From the NCBI GenBank assembly GCA_017460885.1, contig JAFUAB010000018.1, positions 119,931-183,930 of the forward strand: DNA of 64,000 nucleotides, in the 5' to 3' direction. This DNA comes from Lachnospiraceae bacterium. GTDB taxonomy: Bacteria > Bacillota > Clostridia > Lachnospirales > Lachnospiraceae. Numbering within the stretch: position 1 is the stretch's first letter; each line of letters begins with the position of its first letter. The position numbers and the translations under genes were made by a program. This document shows positions 36,901 to 44,693 of this stretch, one piece after another. The notes under the pieces were generated by a model. That model was not told where the DNA came from. It was given only the letters and a program-made list of their open reading frames with translations, and ran no database searches.

Positions 36901-38184
36901 TACAAATCAGGAGATCCTGTTTATGTGCGCGTCAAAAAGACCGTTGCATTCAGCAAGTATACCGGTAAGAAGGACGGGGAGGACTTCTCTCATGAGTGCA
37001 GAAAGGGCGCACGAAGGGCACTTTGGGTTCATATGTTTGAAAAGGCTTTTGTAATTGCCAGAGACAGTCTCGAAGACCCGTCACGCACTAAGGGTGCTAC
37101 AGGCTTCGCAAAGATCAGAGGCGGAAAAGCCAGGATCTTTATCAGGATGATCACGAAAAAGAAATTTAATCTTACGAAAGCTTACGGAAGTTTGTATGAG
37201 AGTCGGAAATACATCAACTTTGGAACTCTGGCCTATCATGTACACTATGATGAAAAAAATGAATTCATGAAAGGGAAAAACGAGGATGGATCCGTCAGGA
37301 CCGCTAAGGACTGGAATCTGTACAAGGCAAAGCAGATATTCGGACTGGACCTCATTCCTTCACAGGATACCAAACTGTATGATCTGTTCCGTACAAATAA
37401 GATATTTGAAAAATATAACGGATTTATGCTTAAGCATCTGCTTAAGTATTTCAAGTCCGAAGGTAATAATGGTTACTATCAAGCCACTCCGGCATTTGTC
37501 ACTACCAACGATCTGGAGATGTTCCTTGACTCCATTGATATTAAGAAGATGCCGGTATTAAATCTCAAAAGCGGGATAGATGAGGATGTGCTCAGGGAAA
37601 GGTATATTGCGTATTTCAGAAGGAGTGCCCTGGCCACCGGGCTTCTCAAAAACAACGTATGTACGGACGGAAATTACAGTGATCTGGAGAATGAAGCGTT
37701 TAAGCAGATCCAGGATGCGGTTCATCAGACAAGCGGTACAAATAAAATGGTTCTGGCCAGTACCGGAGCCGCTACCCTTGCCTGGAAAAGCGGAGAGGAG
37801 ACCGGAGAGAGCGGTGAGTCGCTGATTTCGGGTATGGCTTCGGATCATGCATATACGATTCACGGAGTCAAAACCGAGAAGCGTAATATAGGCGGCAGGG
37901 AAGTGACGCTTAAATTTGTCCATGTTCTGAATCCGTGGAATGCCAACAGGATAAGACTTTATGACAATGATACCTTTAAACCCTACAAGGCTGATATCCA
38001 AAAAAACGAGGACGGCACAGAATATGATGCAAAGGGTATGTGCTGGATGGAACTGCGTGACTTCTATGAGACCTTCTACAGTTTCTCGATAGAGGAAGAG
38101 GAGAATGTAGAGAAGGAAAAGACAGAAACTAAAAAGACAGTAAAGAAAAAATCGGTAAAGAAAAAGACAGAAAAGAAACAGTAG
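33901..38184 (+). CDS. giant protein with two calpain-like protease domains
   Basis: A 1427-residue soluble protein starting at GTG 33901 behind GGAGGAG. It carries two complete calpain-type triads. First: Cys300 in QGGVGDCYLMSA, His660 in GTHAYSIQG, Asn688 in VRNPWRDNRVRL. Second: Cys966 in QGNIGDCYMISG, His1316 in SDHAYTIHG, Asn1344 in VLNPWNANRIRL. Cys-His spacing is 360 and 350 and His-Asn is 28 in both, so the halves are an internal duplication. Classical calpains have a shorter Cys-His distance, so each domain contains an insertion. The C-terminus is a Lys-rich tail (KKKSVKKKTEKKQ). No signal peptide. With calcium-dependent calpains as reference, calcium sites were not identified. Confidence 0.8.
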   Translation: MSELFENKNKQGQKQLYKPMDLNANTFKAVSFVKDPVENTKVIGREGLAMPIPKEAKEKSVMGSVRRFFGFKRISDRDLSGVKGNIGLNEEKEENETVLKTPITDLSAEERKGDSVRLDKEKWIETERWIDDIIASDEYINATEETKRLVTDLKSAVTSGKDIRKSEAITGILNNETNRQLKEDLKIPEWLEGEEAEAERRKIMDKYADASLRMKLFTRLEEQTSGSLTVPNGAQIIDRTDDSYFTGRFKLDQKLHAGDGHTYDHIEYNMENKNSDRTKNVLFLNNPSTGDIEQGGVGDCYLMSAVSAIVEKDPDIIKKCMKDEGKTVLVRFYSMHTGEPVYVRVKKTSVYARFSVTENGQKVTSVNQTIGAKRSVWINLLEKAFSAVREKIDADIDDAHSKPLFGSRPKGYAILERGSASSAYMMLTGKRMKKRILPSQNKKVFVGINTLFSHVHYGEKESFMKGKKEGDVKRNADDWNRYKAKQIFGIDVPEGDNALMEVFKKNRVLNAYQDYLAKYLKDNFESKSNKDSFSLTGSTTAAFRTMTDLNLFLDSVDLAKMPTIELRGVDQTKMKRHYIEYFRRSIAASGLLLNGVNTNGCYSEEEKQIWKELNYSLTDKDGNKRVVLADTSKHDLEQKKGSAQLGNSGETVMGGIAGTHAYSIQGTCIREVNVCGKPVKLRFVIVRNPWRDNRVRLYEPDTMKPYMDTSKKNEDGTERRAQGVFLMEFSDFCQTFKSYEYEDMAPEEQQKTEKESLKVEKLRDQYKPALDMTADERESESVKKRNVILDELFKMSDESLNSPEYLKFSDNTQIIVGKINMMSMKSITPETRSKLMSEIFPTLEKLRKDYESYEKIEDEELKKAAHDKLVADYGEPDLLIKYAAIMLPVTGGALEVPENARIMEGTDDNLFVSDEDLKNKLYREDGSVLNHEKVYFDEAKSDMTAHPLFATEPSTEDVAQGNIGDCYMISGLNAMLEQDPAYIKSCMKDEGDTVVVRFFKYKSGDPVYVRVKKTVAFSKYTGKKDGEDFSHECRKGARRALWVHMFEKAFVIARDSLEDPSRTKGATGFAKIRGGKARIFIRMITKKKFNLTKAYGSLYESRKYINFGTLAYHVHYDEKNEFMKGKNEDGSVRTAKDWNLYKAKQIFGLDLIPSQDTKLYDLFRTNKIFEKYNGFMLKHLLKYFKSEGNNGYYQATPAFVTTNDLEMFLDSIDIKKMPVLNLKSGIDEDVLRERYIAYFRRSALATGLLKNNVCTDGNYSDLENEAFKQIQDAVHQTSGTNKMVLASTGAATLAWKSGEETGESGESLISGMASDHAYTIHGVKTEKRNIGGREVTLKFVHVLNPWNANRIRLYDNDTFKPYKADIQKNEDGTEYDAKGMCWMELRDFYETFYSFSIEEEENVEKEKTETKKTVKKKSVKKKTEKKQ

Positions 38185-38199
38185 GAGGATATGCAGCCG

Positions 38200-41100
38200 A
38201 TGAAGAACTGGAAACAAACTCATATCGTGCTGTTTGTCGCACTGTGTGTATGCCTGAACGTCGGAGGCAAGCTGCTGTCGTTCAATCTTGAGCTGCCCAT
38301 GTGGGCTGATTCCTTCGGGACGGTATTGTGCGCTTACATAGCGGGACCAATTTGCGGTGCCATGGTGGGTTTGACAGGAAATATTATATACGGAGCCATC
38401 GACAATACTTCCGTAGCATATTCGATCACCAGTATTGCGCTTGCCTTTATAGTCAGTTATGCGGCGCGGAACAACTGGTTTGACAGATTTTACGGTTTTA
38501 TGAAGGCCGCCACTCTGGCTTTTTTAACCGCTCTTATCGTATCAGTGCCGCTCAATTTTATTCTTGCAGAGGGCTTTACCGGCAACAGATGGGGCGACGG
38601 AGTGATCAATTATCTGACAGACAGGGAATGGCCGTTTTCTGTGTGTGCCATTCTTGGTCAGCTGGTGCTGGAGTTTGCGGATAAAGTACTTACGATCGCC
38701 GCAGTGTATCTTGTCATTGGGATCCGTCGGCATTACGAAGGACGAAATGACCATAACACGAACAATAAGAACATAGCCGAAGCGGCTGCCCTGCTGATAG
38801 GACTGTCTGTTTTGGGGTCAATGCTGGTTCCGGGGGAGGCTGTGGCGGCCGACAACCGCAATGCGACCGATTATAACGATTATGTCCAGACCGTATACAG
38901 CAGCAACAATGGTCTTCCCTGCGGCGAAGCCAATGATATCGCTCAGACCAATGACGGAGTGTTGTGGATCGGCACATATGCGGGACTGTACCGTTATAAC
39001 GGACGGGAGTTCAGGTGGGTGGATGATTACGAATCGGTTAAGAACGTTAACTGCCTGTATGTGGATGAGGAAGGGCGTTTGTGGATCGGTACCAACGATA
39101 ACGGTCTGTCCATCGTGATCCGGGAGGAGGTTGTAAATGTTCTCGATCATTCCAGCGGCCTGCCGTCCAATTCCGTCAGATGCATAATCCGCGCTTCGGA
39201 CGGATATTATTATGTCGGTACCTCCGGCAGCATGCAGATCCTGGTTATGAACAACGGCCTCAAGGCAGCCAATACCCTGACGGAGATCAATTATGCGGAC
39301 AGCATAACGGCCGATGAGTACGGTCGTGTTGCCTCCATTTCCAGCGATGGCACTCTTTTTCTGATGAGTCATGGGGAGATCCTGAGCTCCATGCAGCTTC
39401 CGGACGAGGAGGAGCAGTTCAACTGCTGTGATTTCGCTCCTGACGGTACTCTGATGGTCGGAACCTCATCCGATCATATATACTGCTATGATGTTTCCGG
39501 AGACGGTTTTAAACAGGAAAGGATCATAAACTGTGAGGAAGCCGGCAGCATCAATAATCTGAATTATCTCAGTGACGGTACGCTGTTCATATCCTCGGAT
39601 AACGGAGTTTACTACCGGGACAGCAGCGGATATCGTCATCTCAATACCAATGAATTCAACAATTCCATAGATCATATGCTGTGTGACTATCAGGGAAATC
39701 TGTGGTTTACGTCCTCGAGACTGGGGCTTTTGCGTCTGGCCAAGTCGCCGTTTAAGGATGTCTACGGAGCCATCGGTATGGAGAGAAGGGTAGTCAATGC
39801 CATCGTCCTGTGGCAGGATGCTTATTATATCGGTACCGACAGGGGACTTGATGTGGTAGACAAGGCCTGCAGGCATCAGATCACCAATGACCTGACGGAG
39901 GAACTTGACGGCAAGCGTATACGCTGCATGTATGTGGACAGCAGGGATCACCTGTGGGTATGCACCTACGGAAGCGGGCTGATGGAGTTTTCACCTGACG
40001 GCGAAAGCTGGATCTATAATGCTGAGAACGGCGGCTTCGGCAACCGTGCGCGTATAGTGACCGGACTCTCCGACGGGACGATCCTGGCTGCCGGCGATAC
40101 CGGTATCAGCTATATCGAGGATCATAAGATCACAAGAACAATTCGCAACGAGGACGGTCTTATCAATTCCATGATCCTCACAGTGACAGAGATGAGTGAC
40201 GGAACGATCCTGGCAGGTACGGACGGTGACGGCATAGCCCTGCTGAAGGACGGTGAGATAGAGGGTATGTATACCCGTGACGACGGTTTGAGCAGTGACG
40301 TGATCCTGCGCACGATCAAGGATCCCAAGGCAGAGGGAGTATTTGTGGTTACCAGCAACAGTCTCTGTTATCTGGAGCCTGAGGGAACCATTCGGGTCCT
40401 GGAGAACTTCCCGTATTTCAATAACTATGATATCTGGGTCAAGGATGAGGATACGCTTTTTGTCATGTCCAGTGCCGGTATCTATGTAGTGGAACGGGAT
40501 GAACTGGTGTCTGACGGAGAGATCGTATGGGAACTGCTGGATGCACGCAGGGGCCTGGGAACATCGCTGACCGCGAATTCCTGGAATTATGACAATGAAA
40601 ACGGAGAGCTTTTCCTGCCATGTGATACTGGAGTCTACATCATAGATGTGGATAAATACAACAGTGACGTACGATCCTACAGGATGCAGCTTGCATCGGT
40701 CACGATGGACGGCGTATCCCAGCCCATAGACCGGCTGGGAGCTATCACTGCCGGAGAGGGTGTGAGCCGTATAGAACTTTCTCCCGAGATACTTAACTAT
40801 ACGATACAGGAACCCAATGTGGGTTACTACCTTGAGGGCTATGACACCCAGTGGACAACGGTTCCCCAGAGCAGCCTGACCAATATTATCTACGTTAATC
40901 TGCCATCGGGTGATTACACCTTCCACCTGGCCATATTTGACAGTGCGGGAGACCGTGTACTTGAGGAGCGTACATTTGAGATCATCAAGGCCGGTGAATT
41001 TTATGAACAGCCCGGTTTCTTTGTATACATGCTGCTGCTGCTGATCCTGTTTATTATCTGGATCACGTGGTTTATAGTTCAGAGACAGCTTAACAATCAG

Positions 41101-41835
41101 CAGATCAAGCTGAATATGGCCAATGAGACCGTAATGGCCATAGCCAACGCAGTCGATGCCAAGGATGTGCGTACGCATGAGCATTCGCAGCGTGTGGCGG
41201 AATATTCCGTATTGATCGCGCGGGAGATGAACTGTTTCAAATGGTGGGAGCGGAACAAGGCTCTGGCCAATCTGAAGAAGGCGGCCCAGATGCATGATAT
41301 CGGTAAGATCGGGGTTCCCGACAGTGTACTCAACAAGGTAGGGCGGCTGACGGACGAGGAGTATGCGCAGATGAAATCCCATGTGACCAGGGGAGCGGAG
41401 ATACTCAAGGATTTTACTCTGGTGGAGCATGTTGTAGACGGTACCCTGTATCATCATGAGAGATATGACGGCAAGGGTTATCCTTACGGACTCAAAGGCG
41501 AGGAGATCCCTTTGTTTGCCAGGATCATTGGCGTGGCCGATGCTCTGGATGCCATGACCTCTAACCGTGTGTACCGTAATCATATGGACACGGATTATGT
41601 CATGAATGAAATGAAGCGCGGGCGCGGAACCCAGTTCGATCCGGATGCCCTCGACGCATTCCTGCGGCTCGTGGACAAGGGAGTGATCGATATGAACGCT
41701 ATCTACACCCAGAAGAGTGAAGAACTCAAACAGGTTGAGAAGGAGGGCAAGGAGATACAGGAGGAACTGCTCAGACGCGTGGAGGAGGATAAAAAGATCC
41801 AGGCTGAGCAGATGCAGAAGGAAAGGAACCGATAA
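38200..41835 (+). CDS. membrane sensor with beta-propeller and HD-GYP output
   Basis: About 1211 residues. ATG 38200 is better spaced from AGGAGG (38183-38188) than ATG 38191. Domains in order: an ECF-substrate-component-like membrane region (to about 185; LPMWADSFGTVLCAYIAGP), a further membrane segment near 200, a two-component-type propeller (about 220-770; repeats such as DGVLWIGTYAGLYRYNG), a Y_Y_Y domain (about 870-935), a membrane segment near 945, and HD-GYP (HDIGKIG, then HHERYDGKGYPYGLKGEEIP). HD-GYP domains usually hydrolyse cyclic di-GMP. A charged coil ends the protein. The ECF-like head on such a receptor is unusual. The BMP gene follows directly. Confidence 0.85.
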   Translation: MKNWKQTHIVLFVALCVCLNVGGKLLSFNLELPMWADSFGTVLCAYIAGPICGAMVGLTGNIIYGAIDNTSVAYSITSIALAFIVSYAARNNWFDRFYGFMKAATLAFLTALIVSVPLNFILAEGFTGNRWGDGVINYLTDREWPFSVCAILGQLVLEFADKVLTIAAVYLVIGIRRHYEGRNDHNTNNKNIAEAAALLIGLSVLGSMLVPGEAVAADNRNATDYNDYVQTVYSSNNGLPCGEANDIAQTNDGVLWIGTYAGLYRYNGREFRWVDDYESVKNVNCLYVDEEGRLWIGTNDNGLSIVIREEVVNVLDHSSGLPSNSVRCIIRASDGYYYVGTSGSMQILVMNNGLKAANTLTEINYADSITADEYGRVASISSDGTLFLMSHGEILSSMQLPDEEEQFNCCDFAPDGTLMVGTSSDHIYCYDVSGDGFKQERIINCEEAGSINNLNYLSDGTLFISSDNGVYYRDSSGYRHLNTNEFNNSIDHMLCDYQGNLWFTSSRLGLLRLAKSPFKDVYGAIGMERRVVNAIVLWQDAYYIGTDRGLDVVDKACRHQITNDLTEELDGKRIRCMYVDSRDHLWVCTYGSGLMEFSPDGESWIYNAENGGFGNRARIVTGLSDGTILAAGDTGISYIEDHKITRTIRNEDGLINSMILTVTEMSDGTILAGTDGDGIALLKDGEIEGMYTRDDGLSSDVILRTIKDPKAEGVFVVTSNSLCYLEPEGTIRVLENFPYFNNYDIWVKDEDTLFVMSSAGIYVVERDELVSDGEIVWELLDARRGLGTSLTANSWNYDNENGELFLPCDTGVYIIDVDKYNSDVRSYRMQLASVTMDGVSQPIDRLGAITAGEGVSRIELSPEILNYTIQEPNVGYYLEGYDTQWTTVPQSSLTNIIYVNLPSGDYTFHLAIFDSAGDRVLEERTFEIIKAGEFYEQPGFFVYMLLLLILFIIWITWFIVQRQLNNQQIKLNMANETVMAIANAVDAKDVRTHEHSQRVAEYSVLIAREMNCFKWWERNKALANLKKAAQMHDIGKIGVPDSVLNKVGRLTDEEYAQMKSHVTRGAEILKDFTLVEHVVDGTLYHHERYDGKGYPYGLKGEEIPLFARIIGVADALDAMTSNRVYRNHMDTDYVMNEMKRGRGTQFDPDALDAFLRLVDKGVIDMNAIYTQKSEELKQVEKEGKEIQEELLRRVEEDKKIQAEQMQKERNR

Positions 41836-43029
41836 ATGAAGCGCGTATATATCACAACGGCATTGACATGTCTTGTAATACTCGCCGTTTTCATTGGATG
41901 CTTCAGAGTGCTGAATCTGGACGGCGGAAAAGATACCCTGACGGTGGGTTTTATCTATGACAATGATGAGAGCACGGCCTATACATATAATTTCTCACTG
42001 GCGAGAGATGCCGTGGAAAAGACGTACGGTGATAAGGTTGATATATTCACATGCAGCAACGTGCTGGATGATGAGATGGAGGAACCGCTCAGGATGCTGG
42101 CATATAAAGGATGCGATATCATCTTCTTTAACGGCTACAGTAAGATGGTAATGGAACTTGCACCGGAATATCCCGATATCCAGTTCTGCCAGACTTCATA
42201 CATGGATATGAGCGGACAGAAGGTTCCCGATAATTATCATACCTTCAAGGGCGAGGCGTATCAGGGCAGATATGTCAGCGGTATCGTTGCAGGCATGAAG
42301 ATCAAACAGATGATCTCGGAGGGAACCATTACCGATGATCAGGCACTGGTCGGCTTCGTAGCCGCTTTTCCCACATCGGAGGTCATATCGGGCTACACGG
42401 CTTTTTTGCTTGGGGTTCGTTCGATAGTGCCGCAGGCTGTGATGCAGGTTCGATATACGCAGACCTGGAGCAGCTACGCCCAGGAGAAGAATGCTGCCGA
42501 GCAACTGATAGAAAGCGGCTGTGTGATCATTTCACAGCATACGGATACCATAGGTCCGGCCATAGCCTGTGAGGAGGCAGCCGAAAGCCGTAAGGTTTAT
42601 TTTGTGGGTTATAATCAGTCCATGTCTGAGGTGGCTCCGATAAGCTCACTCGTCACCTCGCGGATCTGCTGGGAACCCTATGTACTTGGAGCAGTCAGTG
42701 CCGTCATGTCAAACAGGAGCATAGAATCCGTGGTACAGGGACGTATTCACGGAACGGATATTTCCGCGGGCTTTGATATGGGCTGGGTGGAAATTCTTGA
42801 CTTAAACCAGCAGGCGGCGGCTCCGGGAACACAAAAGGCCATAGACAATTCAGTGGAGCAGTTCAGACGTGGATATACCGACTTTGTATTCAGAGGAAAC
42901 TACACGGGCATAAATCCCGATGATCCGAACGATACCATAAACCTGAGCGAGGGCTACAGGGAGAACGAAAATACGTCCTTCCCGTTGTTTAAATATATGC
43001 TTTCGGATATTATCACTGTTATTGAATAG
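41836..43029 (+). CDS. BMP/PnrA-type substrate-binding protein
   Basis: A 397-residue exported protein starting on the base after the previous stop (TAA then ATG). An N-terminal hydrophobic segment ends in FIGC (Cys22), a weak lipobox, so it may be a lipoprotein or membrane-anchored. The mature part follows the basic membrane protein family: LTVGFIYDNDESTAYTYNF, GCDIIFFNGYSKMVMELAPEYPD, VSGIVAGMKI, and VYFVGYNQSMSE. Many family members bind nucleosides. No ABC permease or ATPase genes lie beside it; its partner is instead the propeller/HD-GYP receptor, so I infer that it presents a ligand to that receptor. Confidence 0.82.
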   Translation: MKRVYITTALTCLVILAVFIGCFRVLNLDGGKDTLTVGFIYDNDESTAYTYNFSLARDAVEKTYGDKVDIFTCSNVLDDEMEEPLRMLAYKGCDIIFFNGYSKMVMELAPEYPDIQFCQTSYMDMSGQKVPDNYHTFKGEAYQGRYVSGIVAGMKIKQMISEGTITDDQALVGFVAAFPTSEVISGYTAFLLGVRSIVPQAVMQVRYTQTWSSYAQEKNAAEQLIESGCVIISQHTDTIGPAIACEEAAESRKVYFVGYNQSMSEVAPISSLVTSRICWEPYVLGAVSAVMSNRSIESVVQGRIHGTDISAGFDMGWVEILDLNQQAAAPGTQKAIDNSVEQFRRGYTDFVFRGNYTGINPDDPNDTINLSEGYRENENTSFPLFKYMLSDIITVIE

Positions 43030-43191
43030 TTAGGAACTGTGCATCAATAAATTTACATATTGTTTGTCTTTCCCACCGATAGCACAGGCGCAAAATTGCT
43101 TGCATAGCCCACTATGCGCGCAATTTTGTACCTGCACTCTCGACGGGAAATCCATCACAATATTGTAAATTTATTTTCGCACAGTTCCTTA
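43030..43191 (+). repeat. TTAGGAACTGT-family hairpin element, best copy
   Basis: 162 bases between TTAGGAACTGTGC and GCACAGTTCCTTA. The two arms of about 75 bases pair almost throughout, including ATAAATTTACA with TGTAAATTTAT and CAAAATTGC with GCAATTTTG, around a centre near 43110. No protein is encoded. Its right end supplies the AGGAG ribosome site in front of the gene fragment at 43202. Confidence 0.8.
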
Positions 43192-43201
43192 GGAGACGAT
43201 A

Positions 43202-43495
43202 ATGAAGATCCCCGTAGTCATTCAGATGCAGCCCGGAGAGAATGGGGCGGCGGCACTGTGCATGATGCTAGGGTATCACAGGAAATATGTTCCGATGGAG
43301 GAGCTTCGGGAGAAGTGTGTGACATCCCGTAACGGCTCCAGTCCGGAACAGATCATCCGTGCTGCGCAGCTGTACGGCATATACTTTTTTGATATAACGG
43401 TCGAATTCGAGTATCCAAATATGTTATTATTATATTGGGATCGGGGGTGCGTCCGTTTCGGATGCGTCCGTAGGAAAATGCTCCCGTACCCATAA
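43202..43495 (+). pseudogene. truncated C39-like peptidase domain, interrupted
   Basis: A 97-residue frame resembling the start of a C39 (bacteriocin-processing) peptidase domain: VVIQMQPGENGAAALCMMLG, then YHRKYVPMEELREKC and a helix. The usual pattern has Cys where this has Asn (ENGAA instead of ECGAA), so it could not cleave as written. The C39-like sequence stops at NMLLLYWD exactly where the inverted-repeat element at 43437 begins; the last 15 or so residues are encoded by the element. The His of the family is missing. I read it as a decayed gene broken by an insertion, but a short functional peptide cannot be excluded. Confidence 0.6.
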
Positions 43496-43566
43496 AAAGG
43501 CTTTACGGACGGCCGGGTACGAGGAACATTTTTGAGCGTGTGCTTTCAGGCATTTCCCCCGATCCC
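43437..43566 (+). repeat. 130-base inverted-repeat element inside the C39-like gene
   Basis: Perfect terminal inverted repeats GGGATCGGGGG (43437-43447) and CCCCCGATCCC (43556-43566). The inner arms also pair imperfectly (AAAATGCTCCCGTACCC with GGGTACGAGGAACATTTT) around a centre near 43500. Too small to encode a transposase, it fits a MITE-like insertion. No related copy was seen elsewhere in the window. Confidence 0.65.
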
Positions 43567-43629
43567 TTTATTGGGAGGCTTTGCTAAACAGCACGTTTTT
43601 CCGGGAGGTAATATATGGACGGAAATGGT

Positions 43630-43666
43630 TTAGGAACTGTTCAAGTTATTTTGCAACAGTTCCTTA
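43630..43666 (+). repeat. short derivative of the TTAGGAACTGT family
   Basis: TTAGGAACTGTT, a 13-base loop, AACAGTTCCTTA: a perfect 12-base inverted pair of 37 bases in all, like the element at 43030 with its interior deleted. It lies 55 bases before the module E GNAT gene. Confidence 0.65.
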
Positions 43667-43721
43667 CTCCACAAGCAAAAAGAACAGTTTGAGATAAATA
43701 CGGAGCAGGAGGAGAAGCGGA

Positions 43722-44681
43722 ATGGATATTGTAAGGATTAAAAAAGAAGAACTGAAGTATTTTTCCGGTCTTGCGCCGGTCGAGGCATTGGGGATAATGA
43801 CACTTCCGAATGCTGCGGCTATCGGTGCGGTGGAAAAACATGATGCAGCCGGACTTTTGTTATTTACAAAGCAGGGCGAAGAGAGCATAACCATTGAATG
43901 GCTTTATGTGGATGAACTCTTCCGGGGAACCGGAGTCGGCGGAATGCTGATGGAGACGATATTTGATATCGCCCGCCAGCTTAAGGTAAAAAGAGTCTGT
44001 GCCAGACTTATACAGGATGAATTATTTGAGGCATGGCAGATCTACCTTATGCAATGGGGGTTTTCCTGGAGGAAAACTCTTCCCGGAGAGTGGAACATCA
44101 CTGCTGAAGAGTTACTGAGCGTGCCGCTTTCTACTTCCTCCATCAAAATGAAGGATGAGCTCCGGCATATCCGTCCACTTTCAAAGGTTGCCTCCGGAGA
44201 TCTGGCGAGAGCTGTAAAGAATGCCGAAAATGAGGGTGAATCCATTCTCTATGATGTGATCGGGGATGGCAGATATCTGGATCCGGAATTGTCTGTAGTA
44301 TATATGAAGGATGAGAAGATAACCGGAATGCTTCTGATACATAAGAGTGCAAATATCGTTTATCCGGCGGTTTTCTGGGCAGAGGGGAGAGATCGGTCCG
44401 TTATGTCCGCTCTTGTTGAGGGAAGCCTTAAATTCGGCGAAAAGAATCTTAAGGATCATGATATGATCAGGATTACCGCCTCAGATGACGATCTGTATGG
44501 TTTTGAGAGGGAACTTCTTGCAAATATACCGGGGATCCGTGAAAACACAGTGTATATGATGCAGGCTTCTCCCAATGCACCGTATGAGTCCGGGGAGGAA
44601 GACACGGAACTTAAGGATTTGTTTATGCCGGCAGACATCCCCACGGGCGGATTTACGGTGACGGATATCGAAGTAAGATAA
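43722..44681 (+). CDS. double-GNAT protein, module E
   Basis: A 319-residue protein behind GGAGAAG. The N-terminal GNAT domain is canonical: ITIEWLYVDELF, then the acetyl-CoA loop RGTGVGG and helix GMLMETIFDIARQ, then YLMQWGFSWRKTL. The second half (about 145-290; LSVVYMKDEKITGMLLIH, then YPAVFWAEGRDRSVMSALV) repeats the fold without the loop. This is the same architecture as 16792. The gene ends 12 bases before the 1089-residue kinase-like protein, so they form an operon. It probably acetylates something, but the substrate is not evident; the neighbour is the candidate by position. Confidence 0.8.
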   Translation: MDIVRIKKEELKYFSGLAPVEALGIMTLPNAAAIGAVEKHDAAGLLLFTKQGEESITIEWLYVDELFRGTGVGGMLMETIFDIARQLKVKRVCARLIQDELFEAWQIYLMQWGFSWRKTLPGEWNITAEELLSVPLSTSSIKMKDELRHIRPLSKVASGDLARAVKNAENEGESILYDVIGDGRYLDPELSVVYMKDEKITGMLLIHKSANIVYPAVFWAEGRDRSVMSALVEGSLKFGEKNLKDHDMIRITASDDDLYGFERELLANIPGIRENTVYMMQASPNAPYESGEEDTELKDLFMPADIPTGGFTVTDIEVR

Positions 44682-44693
44682 GGAGGCCGCAGA

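Noticed and set aside
39991-41583. Long minus-strand open frame of about 530 codons
   Set aside because: It is antisense to the propeller/HD-GYP gene, which has clear domains. No ribosome site or family motif supports the minus strand.
43202-43495. Bacteriocin exporter locus
   Set aside because: Only a C39-like fragment without catalytic Cys, no ABC transporter domain and no precursor peptide with a double-Gly leader nearby.
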